This document shows positions 42,003 to 54,056 of a stretch of 64,000 nt of DNA, in pieces. Every line of letters begins with the position of its first letter. Positions within the stretch are counted from its first letter, which is position 1. A program made the position numbers and the translations under genes. The stretch covers positions 2,740,001 through 2,804,000 of the forward strand of contig NZ_CP042306.1 in NCBI RefSeq assembly GCF_007859635.1. The letters run 5' to 3'. This DNA comes from Sphingomonas panacisoli (GTDB taxonomy: Bacteria > Pseudomonadota > Alphaproteobacteria > Sphingomonadales > Sphingomonadaceae). The notes beneath the pieces are model-generated. The model saw nothing but the letters and a program-made list of their open reading frames with translations. It did no database searches and was not told the origin of the DNA.

Positions 42003-42275
42003 ATGCCGCAATTCGTGATCGAACGGGACATGCCGGGGATCGGCGGGGCCAGCGCCGCCGACCTTAAGGGCGCATCGCAAACCTCGTGCAGCGTGCTGCG
42101 TGACCTCGGCCCGGAAATCCAGTGGGTCCATAGTTACGTCACCGACGACAAGATCTATTGCATCTATCGCGCGCCGTCGAGCGACCTGATCCGACAGCAC
42201 GCGGAGACCGCAGGTTTTCCGGCCAATTCGGTTTCCGAAGTCCGCAACGTGATCGACCCGACCACCGCGGAGTGA
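42003..42275 (+). CDS. DUF4242 family protein
   Basis: Protein of 90 residues. MPQFVIERDMPGIGGASAADLKGASQTSCSVLRDLGPEIQWVHSYVTDDKIYCIYRAPSSDLIRQHAETAGFPANSVSEV matches DUF4242, a small ferredoxin-like fold family of unknown role. AAGGAGAGTCGCC precedes 42003. It sits 64 bases after gpmA, maybe co-transcribed, and ends four bases from a convergent hydrolase gene. Confidence 0.88.
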   Translation: MPQFVIERDMPGIGGASAADLKGASQTSCSVLRDLGPEIQWVHSYVTDDKIYCIYRAPSSDLIRQHAETAGFPANSVSEVRNVIDPTTAE

Positions 42276-42279
42276 CGCA

Positions 42280-43242
42280 TCAGGCGTGCTGCTCGATCAG
42301 CGCGGCGACGCCGTCGGGGTTGTCGGCGACGAGATAGTGGACCGCGTCCGGGACGGTGGCACGCGCCACCTTCGTGAAGCCGCTGCCCTTAAGCGCCGCG
42401 ACGATGCGATCGGCGAGTCCGACAAAGGGTGAGCCGTCGCCGGTGCCGTAGACGATCGGCACGTCGTTCAGCCCACGCTTCTCGAGCCCGAATTCGGCAT
42501 TGTCGTCGAACGCGCGGTACATCTCGCACGCGGCGTGGAATTGCGCGGCGGTGGCGTAAGCCTTCAGCGCTTCGCCCATTTCGGCAGCGTCGTGCTGCCC
42601 CATACGCAGGAAATAGCTGAGGAACGCATCCTGCCGCCCGCCCGCGACCAAAGTCTCCGGCAAGTCCGGCGTCTGCAGGAAGCCGACATGCCAGGACTTC
42701 GGCCCGCTCAGCGCCTCGTCCCAGCCGTCGAGCCCCGGCACCGGCACGTCGAGGATCATCGCGCCGCGCAGATCCTTCGGGTACATCCGCGCATAGGCAT
42801 GTGCGACCATCCCGCCGATATCGTGGCCGACGACATACGGCCGATCGAGCTTGAGCACGCGCGCCAGTTCGTGGACATCCGCCGCCATCGTCGCCGCGTC
42901 GAACTTCGCCGAGCCCGCGGTCGATTTGCCGATGCCGCGCAAGTCGGGCGCGACAACGGTGTAACGCTTGGCCAACCGCGCGATGATCGGGCGCCACTCG
43001 TTCCAGTCCTGCGGAAATCCGTGGAGCAGGATCAGCGCCGGCCCGCGCCCCGCCTTGGCGAAATGCAGTACCGCGCCGTGGACGCGCGCGGTGCCGAACG
43101 ACAGGCCCTTGTCGCGCCGCCCGCGATCGATCCTCGAGCGTACCGTCCGGGCGATAGCCACCCCCGACCCCGCAATGGCCACGGCGGCCGCCAGCCCCAG
43201 CAGCGCGCGATTGCGCGTCTCGGTCGATTTCTCTTCGCTCAT
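42280..43242 (-). CDS. Alpha/beta hydrolase, epoxide hydrolase-like
   Basis: Protein of 320 residues with an N-terminal hydrophobic anchor (ALLGLAAAVAIAGSGVAIA). The hydrolase core shows LILLHGFPQDWNEW (oxyanion HGFP), VVGHDIGGMVAHAYA with Asp as nucleophile, and VPDAVHYLVADNP with the catalytic His. An aspartate nucleophile points to epoxide hydrolase or dehalogenase-like chemistry. The start at 43242 (MSEEKSTETRNRAL) avoids a long non-conserved extension to 43452 that overlaps the divergent gene. Confidence 0.9.
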   Translation of the reverse strand: MSEEKSTETRNRALLGLAAAVAIAGSGVAIARTVRSRIDRGRRDKGLSFGTARVHGAVLHFAKAGRGPALILLHGFPQDWNEWRPIIARLAKRYTVVAPDLRGIGKSTAGSAKFDAATMAADVHELARVLKLDRPYVVGHDIGGMVAHAYARMYPKDLRGAMILDVPVPGLDGWDEALSGPKSWHVGFLQTPDLPETLVAGGRQDAFLSYFLRMGQHDAAEMGEALKAYATAAQFHAACEMYRAFDDNAEFGLEKRGLNDVPIVYGTGDGSPFVGLADRIVAALKGSGFTKVARATVPDAVHYLVADNPDGVAALIEQHA

Positions 43243-43306
43243 GGCGGCAAGATAGGACGCCGTCGCTCGACGCGGAACCCCCGGCCATTTATCGTGTTCT
43301 CCCGAT

Positions 43307-43777
43307 ATGCCACGCACTCGCTCCATCGCGCTTTTCGCGCTGCTCGCCGCCCTGCCCGCCTTTGCGGCCGCGCAGGACAAACCGTCCAACATCGACGAAG
43401 CGGGGAAGATCGTGTCGCAGCCTGCGCGCGATATCGGCGCGGCCAAGACCAAGATCCCGCCAGTGCTCGAACGCGCGGCGGAGAATCCCTACACGCTGAG
43501 CGGTCTGGGGACGTGCGGGGCCATGGCATCCAAGCTCGGCGAACTCGACCAGGCGCTCGGTCCCGATTTCGACGACGGCCCGCAAAAGGGCGACAGCCTG
43601 GCGAAAGTCGGCGGCAAGGCGGTGGTCAACTCGCTGATCCCGTTCCGCGGCGTGGTCCGCGAGATCAGCGGGGCGGCGGCCGCCGACCGGGCGCTGGCGG
43701 CGGCGACCGATGCCGGGATCGCGCAACGCGGCTTCCTGCGGGGGGTGTACCAGACGAGGGGTTGTCGCGGCAGATAA
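43307..43777 (+). CDS. Secreted hypothetical protein
   Basis: Protein of 156 residues with a signal peptide (RSIALFALLAALPAFAAAQ). The mature part, DKPSNIDEAGKIVSQPARDIGAAKTKIPPVLERAAENPYTL...GTCGAMASKLGELDQALGPDFDD, then a Gly/Ala-rich amphipathic stretch and a C-terminal GCRGR, contains two cysteines that could pair. I do not recognise the family. It is on the same strand as purEK, 41 bases before purE. Confidence 0.7.
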   Translation: MPRTRSIALFALLAALPAFAAAQDKPSNIDEAGKIVSQPARDIGAAKTKIPPVLERAAENPYTLSGLGTCGAMASKLGELDQALGPDFDDGPQKGDSLAKVGGKAVVNSLIPFRGVVREISGAAAADRALAAATDAGIAQRGFLRGVYQTRGCRGR

Positions 43778-43818
43778 GCGCGGTTGCCCTGACGCGTTCC
43801 CGCCGCTAACGCGCCGCG

Positions 43819-44298
43819 ATGGAACCCTTGGTCGGCATCATCATGGGCAGCACCTCCGATTGGGAGACGATGCGCCACGCCGCCGAGAAGCTCGACGAAC
43901 TGGGTGTCCCGCACGAGACAAAGGTGGTGTCGGCGCACCGCACGCCGCAGCGGTTGTACGACTATGCGACCAGCGCCGCCGACCGCGGACTGAAGGTCAT
44001 CATCGCGGGCGCCGGGGGTGCCGCGCACTTGCCCGGCATGGCAGCGTCGATGACGCATTTGCCGGTGCTCGGCGTGCCGGTCGAGAGCAAGGCGCTGAAG
44101 GGCGCGGACAGCCTCTATTCGATCGTCCAGATGCCGGGCGGCGTGCCGGTGGGGACGCTCGCGATCGGCAAGCCCGGGGCGATCAACGCCGGGCTGCTGG
44201 CGGCGGCGATCCTGGCGACGTCGGACGCCGCGCTGGCCGATCGGCTCAAGGCCTGGCGCGCCGCGCAGACCGACAGCGTGGCGATCGACCCCGAATGA
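43819..44298 (+). CDS. purE: N5-carboxyaminoimidazole ribonucleotide mutase
   Basis: Purine synthesis enzyme that rearranges N5-CAIR to CAIR. 159 residues. [14 protein letters not shown] binds the substrate phosphate; [15 protein letters not shown] holds the catalytic histidine; [12 protein letters not shown] and LLAAAILA complete the fold. Overlaps purK by four bases (ATGA), so the two steps are made together. Confidence 0.97.
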   Translation: MEPLVGIIMGSTSDWETMRHAAEKLDELGVPHETKVVSAHRTPQRLYDYATSAADRGLKVIIAGAGGAAHLPGMAASMTHLPVLGVPVESKALKGADSLYSIVQMPGGVPVGTLAIGKPGAINAGLLAAAILATSDAALADRLKAWRAAQTDSVAIDPE

Positions 44299-45371
44299 AG
44301 ACGCTGCCGCCCGGATCGACCATCGGCATCCTGGGCGGCGGACAGCTCGGGCGGATGCTGGCGAGCGCCGCGGCGGAACTCGGCTATCACACGCACATCC
44401 TCGCTCCCGATGCGGAAAGCGTCGCGGCGCAAGCGGCATCCAGCTTCACCCGCGCCGATTATCACAGCCGCATCGTGCTCGACGAGATGGCGGCGAAGTG
44501 CGACGTCGTGACCTACGAGTTCGAGAATATCGCGATCGATCCGGTCGATTATCTATCGACCAAGGTGCCGGTCCACCCCGCCCCGGCCGCGCTCGCCATT
44601 GCGCAGGATCGCGCGAGCGAGAAAGCGTTCGTCGACGGGATTGGCGGCCGCACCGCGCCATGGCGGCGCGTAGATAGCCTCACCGAACTCGAAACCGCGC
44701 TAGCGGAGATCGGCGCACCGGCGATCCTCAAGACGTTGCGGCTCGGCTATGACGGCAAGGGCCAGGTACGCATCACCGCGGCCGACGAAGCCGAGGCCGC
44801 GTGGCACGCGATCGGCCAGCGTCCGGCGATCCTCGAAGGGTTCGTCGACTTCTCCCACGAATTCTCGATCATCCTCGCGCGCGGCGCGGACGGGGCGATG
44901 GTCAGCTATCCGCCGCCATGGAACCGGCATGTCGACGGCATCCTCGCCACCTCGTCGCTGCCCGCGCCGCCGGAGATCGCCGCGCAATGGGGCATCGCCG
45001 CCGCGCTGACTGGCCGGATCGCCGACGCGCTGGGCTATGTCGGCGTGCTGACCTGCGAGTTCTTCGCGACCGCCGACGGCCCGGTGCTCAACGAAATGGC
45101 CCCGCGCGTGCACAATTCGGGGCATTGGACGATCGAGGGCGCGGTCGCATCGCAATTCGAGAACCACGTCCGCGCAATCTGCGGCCTGCCGCTCGGCGAC
45201 ACCGCGCTGACGGCGCCGGCGGTCGAGATGGAAAACCTGATCGGCGATGCCGCCGGGCGCTGGAAGGAAATCCTCGCCGAGCCGGGCGCCCACCTGCACC
45301 TCTACGGCAAGGGAGACGCCCGTCCGGGCCGGAAGATGGGACACGTCACCCGGTTGCAGCGGACGCTCTGA
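44295..45371 (+). CDS. purK: N5-carboxyaminoimidazole ribonucleotide synthase
   Basis: ATP-grasp enzyme of 358 residues that carboxylates AIR to N5-[29 protein letters not shown] starts the N-terminal domain; [14 protein letters not shown] and [20 protein letters not shown] form the ATP-grasp part; [46 protein letters not shown] holds metal and substrate residues. Coupled to purE. Purine genes here are split, with purD at 63229. Confidence 0.97.
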   Translation: MKTLPPGSTIGILGGGQLGRMLASAAAELGYHTHILAPDAESVAAQAASSFTRADYHSRIVLDEMAAKCDVVTYEFENIAIDPVDYLSTKVPVHPAPAALAIAQDRASEKAFVDGIGGRTAPWRRVDSLTELETALAEIGAPAILKTLRLGYDGKGQVRITAADEAEAAWHAIGQRPAILEGFVDFSHEFSIILARGADGAMVSYPPPWNRHVDGILATSSLPAPPEIAAQWGIAAALTGRIADALGYVGVLTCEFFATADGPVLNEMAPRVHNSGHWTIEGAVASQFENHVRAICGLPLGDTALTAPAVEMENLIGDAAGRWKEILAEPGAHLHLYGKGDARPGRKMGHVTRLQRTL

Positions 45372-45377
45372 ACCCGA

Positions 45378-45743
45378 TCAACGACCTTCACGGTCGCAAG
45401 CGTCGTCGTCCCCCGCTCGGCACGCACGCCGGTCCGCCATTTCCTGCTCGTACCGGGCGCGACCGCGATCATAGTCCGCCCTCTGCCGCTCGGAGTCGCG
45501 TCTCGCGTCGGCATAATCACCGTTGCCGAGCACTTTGGTGCCGTCCGGCCGCACCCACCACCAGCGTACGCCGCGCTCGACGACCCGGTCATTCTCCTTG
45601 CGGTTGAGTTCGCGCGTCTGCGCGGCATCGCGGGCGCGCGCCGCGGCGTTGCGCATCGCCGGATCGCGCGGATCATCGGCCAGCGCAGCCGCCGGTATGG
45701 CAGCGGCAATCACTGCCCCGCAGAGCAACGGACTAAACTTCAT
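45378..45743 (-). CDS. Secreted charged hypothetical protein
   Basis: Protein of 121 residues with a signal peptide (KFSPLLCGAVIAAAIPAAALA). The mature part is rich in Arg, Asp and Glu and largely helical (RNAAARARDAAQTRELNRKENDRVVERG...YADARRDSERQRADYDRGRARYEQEMADRRACRAGDDDACDREGR), with a short WWWVRPDGTKVLGNGDY motif and two C-terminal cysteines. Unknown family. Convergent with purK, six bases apart; the start at 45743 is where the signal peptide begins. Confidence 0.72.
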   Translation of the reverse strand: MKFSPLLCGAVIAAAIPAAALADDPRDPAMRNAAARARDAAQTRELNRKENDRVVERGVRWWWVRPDGTKVLGNGDYADARRDSERQRADYDRGRARYEQEMADRRACRAGDDDACDREGR

Positions 45744-45877
45744 GGCACTATCCCCTCCCGGATTTCGGAAAGGAATATCAGTGCGTTGAAGAGGCCGGCA
45801 ATTCAATTGCGATGAACGGCGCGCCGTTCGTCGCGCGCGTCGTGCAACCGAGCGCGGAAGCGCAACTTTTCGGTAAC

Positions 45878-45909
45878 GATCGCCAGGCCCAGAGACGGGC
45901 CTAGCGATC
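45878..45909 (-). terminator. Stem-loop after the 45922-46221 gene
   Basis: GATCGC-C-AGGCCC pairs with GGGCCT-A-GCGATC around AGAGAC, 12 paired bases with one mismatch. It begins 13 bases after the stop on the minus strand. There is no T-run, so it may stop transcription weakly or protect the mRNA end. A separate perfect 16-base palindrome, GAACGGCGCGCCGTTC, lies at 45814-45829. Confidence 0.5.
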
Positions 45910-45921
45910 AGGCACAGCCGG

Positions 45922-46221
45922 TCAGCCGACCCGCGTACCGCTCAACGGGAAGCTGCCGAACGCGCCCGCGGTCACCGTGCCGGTGATCGTGTCGCCATCG
46001 ACCGTCGCTTGGTTGGTCAGCGTCATCGGCATCGGCACCGTGATCGACACGGACCAGGTCAGCTTGTTGCCGTCGACCTTGCCGTCCGAAATCTCGGTCG
46101 TGCCCATCGCGCCGGCCTGGGTGCCGGTCCAGGTGTCGCCGTTGCTGTTGACCGTCAGCGTCGCCTTCTGGTCGCCCATCGGCGACTTCACGACCGTTTC
46201 ATACGTGCCGTCGACTGCCAT
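45922..46221 (-). CDS. Small beta-rich hypothetical protein
   Basis: Protein of 99 residues: MAVDGTYETVVKSPMGDQKATLTVNSNGDTWTGTQ...TEISDGKVDGNKLTWSVSITVPMPMTLTNQATVDGDTITGTVTAG. Alternating polar and hydrophobic residues with Gly/Asn turns suggest an all-beta barrel or lipocalin-like fold. No signal peptide. Known to me only as a hypothetical family. It follows the M16 peptidase gene by 20 bases on the same strand. Confidence 0.78.
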   Translation of the reverse strand: MAVDGTYETVVKSPMGDQKATLTVNSNGDTWTGTQAGAMGTTEISDGKVDGNKLTWSVSITVPMPMTLTNQATVDGDTITGTVTAGAFGSFPLSGTRVG

Positions 46222-46241
46222 TCTCTCTCTCCCAAAATCCG

Positions 46242-49049
46242 TCAGCGCGCGCCGAGCGACGCGGCTGGAACGACCTCGACAGGCAGCCCGACCTTGTCAA
46301 GCTGCGCCCGCACCGTCTTGGCGTCGCCGACGACGACCCAGACCAGCTTCTTGGGGTCGAGCGCGGACGCCATGACGCTACGGAGTTGGGGCAAAGTGAG
46401 CGCACGATAGCGTGCCGCGATGCCCGCATAATAGTCGTCGGGACGCTTGTACAAAATGTTGTTCTGCATCGCGCCGAGCACCGCGCGCGAGGTTTCGAAC
46501 CCGCCCGGCAGCGAGCGAATCGATCCCGCGATCGCGCGGTCATATTCGACCTGCGTCATCGGCTTGTCGCCGAGGTACCCCGCCATGTCGCCCATCACCG
46601 CGGTCAGCGAATCGCCCGTGCGATCGGCCTGTACCCCGGCCGAGACGATATAGGGCGTGGCCCCCGCCGCGCGCTGGAAGAACCCGCCCGCGCCGTACGA
46701 CCAATGCTTGTCCTCGCGCAGGTCCATGTTGATCCGGCCCAGGAAGCCGCCGCCCAAGCCATCATTGGCGGCGATTACCGGCAACAGTTCGTCGGTCCCG
46801 ACCAGCCCGGTCGGGACGATCCCGACGATCACCGACTGCGGCGAATCGGGTCGGTCGATCAGCACGATCTTGGGCGTCGCCGGCGCGGTGGCCTTCAGGT
46901 CGCCCTTGGTCCCGCCGGCGCCGTCCATCTTCCAGTCGCCGAACTTGGCGTCGAGCGCTGCCTTGACCTCGGCGAGCGGGCGGTCGCTGACGACGAACAC
47001 GGTCGCCTTGTCGGGGCGCAGCCACGCCTGGCGGAACGCGATCAGATCGTCGCGGGTCAGCTTTGCCAGTGCCTTGCTGTCGCCCCCGCCGAACGCTTTC
47101 GCGTAGGGGGAGGCCGGGCCATATGCCAACAACGGCACCGCGCGGAACGCGAGCGCGTTGGGGTTGGTCAGTTCGGACGCGATCCCGGTAAGCTGCTGGT
47201 TCTTGATCCGCTCGACCTCGCCCGGCGCGAAGGCCGGATTGCGCAACACATCGGCGAACAGCGCCACGCCGGGTGCCAGGTTCGCGCTCGGCACGTCGAG
47301 GCTGAACGTCGTGCGGTCGAACGACGACCCGCTGCCGATATCGGCGCCCAGACGATCGCGGGCCTGCGCATATTCGAGCGCGCTGAGGCTGGTCGTGCCG
47401 GCGCTCATCGTATTGAGCGTCAACTGCTGCGTGCCGAGCGCGGTCGGCACGTCGGCGGCGACGCCGGCGTCGAAGCTGATCGCGACGCGCGTCACCGGCG
47501 TCGTGGCGCGCTGTGCGTAGACGAGCGTCATGCCGTTCGCGAGCGTCGCGCGCTCGACCTTGGGGAACGCCAGGTCGGCGATCGATCCCGATGCCGGCAC
47601 CCCGCCGCGCGTTCCCTTGGCCGGTACGTCGGCAGCGGCGGCGACCGGCTTCGGCGGCGCCGCAGCTTCCTCATAGGCGTCGCGCGGCCCGGGTACGATA
47701 TCGAGCGCATAGACCGGACGGCTCAGCCATTTGGCGGTGACCGCCTTGACCTTGGCCGGCGTTTCCGCCGCGAGTTCGGCCATCTCCTTTTTGTAGAAGC
47801 CCGGATCGTTCTGATAGAGCGCGCCCTGCGCCAGCGCCACGGCCTTGCCGCCGAACCCGCCGACCTGTTCCAGCCCCTTCATCCGGTCGCTGATGTTGCC
47901 GACTTGGTAGCGCAGCAATTCGTCGGCGGTCGGACCGCTCGCGACATATTCGGCGACCAGCGCGTCGAGCCGCTTGGCGACCACGGCCGGATCGACCCCC
48001 GGGCGCACGTCGACCTCGATCCCGAAAATGCCGACCTGCGCAAAGGTCTGGTTGCTGGCCTGGACACGCACCGCCAGCCGCTCCTTGCGAACCAGCACGT
48101 CGTACAGCCGCGAGCTCGCGCCGCCGCCCAGCGCATCGGCGGTCACGTCGAGCGCGATGTTCTCGGGATTGTCGCTGCCGGGAACCGCCCAGGACCGAGT
48201 CAGCCGCGTGGTCGCGACGCGATCCTTCATCACCTCGTATTTGGCCGAGGCGAGCGTCGGCACCGTCACCACCGGCAGCTTGGTCACCGGGCCCGCCGGG
48301 ATGCCGCCGAAATACTTCTCCGCCAGTGTCTTCGCGGTCGCGACGTCGATGTCGCCCGCCAGCACCAGCACGGCGTTGTTCGGGCCGTAATGCTCCTTGA
48401 ACCAGCCCTTCACGTCGGCGAGGCTGGCGGAATCGAGATCGGCCATCGATCCGATCGTCGAATGCTCGTACGGATGCCCCTTGGGGAACAGGCCCGACAG
48501 CTGTTTGTAGTCGAACAGGCCGTAAGGTTCGTTGTCGCCCTGGCGCTTCTCGTTCTGGACCACGCCGCGCTGCTCGTCGAGCACGCTCTGGGTGATCGCG
48601 CCGGTCAGGTACCCCATCCGGTCGCTTTCGAGGAACAAAGCCCGCTCCAGCGCCGGTGTCGGCACCGTCTCGAAATAGTTGGTGCGGTCGAAATAAGTCG
48701 TGCCGTTGAAATCGGTCGCGCCGACTTCCTTGAGCGGCACGAAGAAGTCGCCCGGCGCATTCTCGCTGCCGTTGAACATCAGATGCTCGAACAGATGCGC
48801 GAAGCCAGTCTTGCCGGCGGGCTCCATCTTCGACCCGACATTGTACCAGATGCTGACCGCGACGATCGGCGCCTTGCGGTCGGTATGGACGACGACGCGC
48901 AGGCCGTTCTTCAACGTGAACTGGGTGAAGGGGATATCGACCGACTTGGCGAGCGTGCCGACCGGGGCGGCGGTCTGCGACACGGCGACGGTCGGTGCGG
49001 CGAGCGCGAGGAGAGCGACGCCGGACAGCGCGATGAGCTTGCGGTTCAT
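46242..49049 (-). CDS. Periplasmic M16 family zinc peptidase (two-repeat)
   Basis: Protein of 935 residues with a signal peptide (RKLIALSGVALLALAAPTVAVSQ). The first M16 unit has the inverted zinc motif HLFEH (85-89, in GFAHLFEHLMFNGSENAPGDF) and the downstream glutamate in DEQRGVVQNEKRQ; the second unit (from about 500) lacks zinc ligands, as usual. It is pitrilysin-like and degrades peptides in the envelope. The start at 49049 is the signal peptide Met. Penicillin acylase lies upstream on the same strand. Confidence 0.94.
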   Translation of the reverse strand: MNRKLIALSGVALLALAAPTVAVSQTAAPVGTLAKSVDIPFTQFTLKNGLRVVVHTDRKAPIVAVSIWYNVGSKMEPAGKTGFAHLFEHLMFNGSENAPGDFFVPLKEVGATDFNGTTYFDRTNYFETVPTPALERALFLESDRMGYLTGAITQSVLDEQRGVVQNEKRQGDNEPYGLFDYKQLSGLFPKGHPYEHSTIGSMADLDSASLADVKGWFKEHYGPNNAVLVLAGDIDVATAKTLAEKYFGGIPAGPVTKLPVVTVPTLASAKYEVMKDRVATTRLTRSWAVPGSDNPENIALDVTADALGGGASSRLYDVLVRKERLAVRVQASNQTFAQVGIFGIEVDVRPGVDPAVVAKRLDALVAEYVASGPTADELLRYQVGNISDRMKGLEQVGGFGGKAVALAQGALYQNDPGFYKKEMAELAAETPAKVKAVTAKWLSRPVYALDIVPGPRDAYEEAAAPPKPVAAAADVPAKGTRGGVPASGSIADLAFPKVERATLANGMTLVYAQRATTPVTRVAISFDAGVAADVPTALGTQQLTLNTMSAGTTSLSALEYAQARDRLGADIGSGSSFDRTTFSLDVPSANLAPGVALFADVLRNPAFAPGEVERIKNQQLTGIASELTNPNALAFRAVPLLAYGPASPYAKAFGGGDSKALAKLTRDDLIAFRQAWLRPDKATVFVVSDRPLAEVKAALDAKFGDWKMDGAGGTKGDLKATAPATPKIVLIDRPDSPQSVIVGIVPTGLVGTDELLPVIAANDGLGGGFLGRINMDLREDKHWSYGAGGFFQRAAGATPYIVSAGVQADRTGDSLTAVMGDMAGYLGDKPMTQVEYDRAIAGSIRSLPGGFETSRAVLGAMQNNILYKRPDDYYAGIAARYRALTLPQLRSVMASALDPKKLVWVVVGDAKTVRAQLDKVGLPVEVVPAASLGAR

Positions 49050-49116
49050 GGATACCCCTGAATGATGACGTGGCTCGTGGCTAAGATACGGCAGCCATGC
49101 TGACAAGCGATCTCAG

Positions 49117-51252
49117 TTAAGGCCGGTAAAGCCGTTCGATATTTCCGTTGAGATCGCGCGAGTAGAACAGCACCGGTTTGAGCCGATGCGCGACGAACCA
49201 TTTGGCCTGATCGGCGTAATGCGGCGAGGTCGGGCGGGTCGAGGCGGCACCGTAGGGCTGGATCGATTCGGACTGCACGCGCCCCTTCAGCCAGGTGACG
49301 AACATCACGAAACTGTCGCCGTGATTGACCACCAGCCGGCCGTCGGGCGCTTCGTCCCAGGTCGAGGCGGCGCGCAGAATTTCGGGGCCGCCGTCGAGGG
49401 GCAGATCGACGTTGCCGCGCCGCAGCCGCAGTACCGTGCCGAGCGGGACGTCGATCCGGCCGAAATGCTGCTTCAAATAGCTCGCGGCCTTGAGCAACGC
49501 TGCACGCGGATCGGGTTCGGGCTGGCGGCGATAATGCCACGCCTGCCCCGCGCGCATCAGGATCACCGCGAGCGAATCCGCCGGACCCTTGCCGTCGGCA
49601 TTCCAGTCCCATTGACGCAGCACGCTCAGCGCCTCGGTCAGCGTGGCGTCGCCCCTGGGATCGACCGCCAGCATGTCGGCGAACCATTTCCCCGCCCAGC
49701 CGTTTCGGCTGACCCCGGTGTCGAACTTGATCGCGCGCATCGCCTCGGCGCTGACCTTGGGCGTCGCGGTCATCAGTTCGAGCGCGCGGTTGTCGCGGTT
49801 GGTCGTGTCGGTCTCGACCCCCAGCAGCGGCGACCAGTCCGCCGGGTTGAGTTCGCTCCCCGGCCCCGCCGACAGATACGGCGTCGAATTGGCGTTGACG
49901 AGGAAACCCGACGCCGGATTCACGTTCCGCGGCACCATCTTCCACGGCACCGTCCCCGGCGCATAGTCGCGCGACGTATCGCCGGGCAGCACGGTCGCAT
50001 AGTCGTAGCCCGGCTTCCGGTTGGGGAAGCTCGCATTGTAGAAATAGGCAATGTTCCCTGCGGCGTCGGCATAGAGGAAGTTGGTCGCCGGAATGCCCTG
50101 CATCGCCAGCGCCTGCTGCCACTCGTCGAACGTGCGGGCACGCGTGAGGCGGTAATATTCCTCGACCATCCTGAGCTGGTCGGCACCGCCGTAGCGCACC
50201 GCGAACGCGCCCGATTTGTTGACCACCACCGGGCCTTGGACCGCGCGATAGACGTATTTCGGCACGGGCAGGACGAACGGCCCCCACAATTTCACGCGCA
50301 GCCAGATCAGATGCTTTTCCAGCGGCCGCCACTGGCCATCATAGCTGTACTGATCGCCACCCGCGTTCATCTTGAGCTTGTAGACGTCGATCAGATCGGG
50401 CCGGTTGACCGTGTTGGTCCAGCCCAGCGTCTCGTTATGCCCGAGTAGCGGATACGGCGCCCCGGGGAACATCGCGCCGGCGAAATTCCAACCGGTCTGC
50501 GAATGAACGACGAGTTCGTACCATGCGACCGGCCCGTCCCAGGGCTGGTGCGAGTTCGACACCAGTCGCGTCGCACCGTCGGGCGTCCGCTTCGGCGCGA
50601 CGACGAACGCGTTCGAGCCGTTGGGCCGCTCGTCGGCGGTCGAGGCAGCCGGGGCGGTGGTCGGCGGATAGTTTTCGGGCGGCGCCTTTTCGGGCGGGAG
50701 CGGCTTGTCGCCGACCAACGCGCCGAGCGTCCCGTCCAGCCCGAAGAAGAACGGCGATCGCATCACGAACCCCGTCGCGACGTCGCGTCCGTTGACCGGG
50801 AACAATCGCGCCAGCCGCACCTCGCCCGGATGACGCGCGGCATAGGCGTTGAGGCCCGACGCATAGCCGTCGAGCAGCGCGCGGACATCGGCCGGCTGCT
50901 TGTCGTAATCGCGATCCACCGTCGCGCGCGCATCGACGAAGTTCAGCGCGAAATCGCCCTCCGCGCCCTTCGCCCCCTCCAGCGCGCCGAGCCGCCCGCG
51001 CGTCATCGCCAGCACGCTTTCCAGCGTCGAGAAATCGTCCTCCGCATGCGCGTAGGCGATGCCGTACGCGACGTCGGGATCGGTCTTCCCGTAGATGTGC
51101 GGCACGCCCCACGTGTCGCGCGCGATCGTCACGTCGTATTTGTGCGGCGGCGGAGCGTCGGCGGTGGCGGCGGTCAGCGGCTCCCACGTCGCGAGGAAGA
51201 TCGCGGTCAGCACGATCAGTATGACGAGGCCCAGTCCGATCTTGCGCAACAT
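49117..51252 (-). CDS. Penicillin acylase family Ntn hydrolase
   Basis: Protein of 711 residues. An N-terminal helix (IGLGLVILIVLTAIFLATW) exports or anchors it. Self-cleavage should expose Ser213 as nucleophile (ERPNG-SNAFVVAPKRT), with NSHQPWDGPVAWYELVVHS and GHNETLGWTNTVNRPDLIDVY in the beta chain. The family includes penicillin and acyl-homoserine-lactone acylases; this member's amide substrate cannot be told. Divergent from clpB with 128 bases between. Confidence 0.93.
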   Translation of the reverse strand: MLRKIGLGLVILIVLTAIFLATWEPLTAATADAPPPHKYDVTIARDTWGVPHIYGKTDPDVAYGIAYAHAEDDFSTLESVLAMTRGRLGALEGAKGAEGDFALNFVDARATVDRDYDKQPADVRALLDGYASGLNAYAARHPGEVRLARLFPVNGRDVATGFVMRSPFFFGLDGTLGALVGDKPLPPEKAPPENYPPTTAPAASTADERPNGSNAFVVAPKRTPDGATRLVSNSHQPWDGPVAWYELVVHSQTGWNFAGAMFPGAPYPLLGHNETLGWTNTVNRPDLIDVYKLKMNAGGDQYSYDGQWRPLEKHLIWLRVKLWGPFVLPVPKYVYRAVQGPVVVNKSGAFAVRYGGADQLRMVEEYYRLTRARTFDEWQQALAMQGIPATNFLYADAAGNIAYFYNASFPNRKPGYDYATVLPGDTSRDYAPGTVPWKMVPRNVNPASGFLVNANSTPYLSAGPGSELNPADWSPLLGVETDTTNRDNRALELMTATPKVSAEAMRAIKFDTGVSRNGWAGKWFADMLAVDPRGDATLTEALSVLRQWDWNADGKGPADSLAVILMRAGQAWHYRRQPEPDPRAALLKAASYLKQHFGRIDVPLGTVLRLRRGNVDLPLDGGPEILRAASTWDEAPDGRLVVNHGDSFVMFVTWLKGRVQSESIQPYGAASTRPTSPHYADQAKWFVAHRLKPVLFYSRDLNGNIERLYRP

Positions 51253-51325
51253 CCTCGCCCTTCCGCTAAATTAGCGCTGTCCTATACCGGCGGTGCGGCA
51301 TTAGCATCCTTCGAATGCAACGGCC

Positions 51326-51353
51326 CTTGTGTTGCTGAAATATCACACCATCT
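51326..51353 (+). promoter_or_regulatory. Possible RpoH (sigma-32) heat-shock promoter of clpB
   Basis: CTTG at 51326 and CCATCT at 51348 are 18 bases apart, close to the alphaproteobacterial heat-shock pattern (CTTGAAA and CCATNT). The -35 side is weaker (CTTGTG). It lies 28 bases before the clpB start, where such a promoter is expected. Confidence 0.4.
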
Positions 51354-51380
51354 TGGCGGCTAAGGCTAACAGGGACAGAT

Positions 51381-53960
<2,580 letters not shown>

Positions 53961-54001
53961 CGCTCCGGGCCTACGGCGCGTCGCGCCCGACATCGCAGGC
54001 A

Positions 54002-54041
54002 CAAAAAAGGGCCGCTCCGTAGAGGAGCGGCCCCGATTTTT
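54002..54041. terminator. Strong bidirectional terminator between clpB and a TonB receptor gene
   Basis: GGGCCGCTCC pairs perfectly with GGAGCGGCCC (54009-54018 and 54024-54033), with a five-base loop. An A-run lies to the left and CGATTTTT to the right, so it works for both convergent genes. Confidence 0.9.
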
Positions 54042-54056
54042 GGTCTTCAGGTCGGT

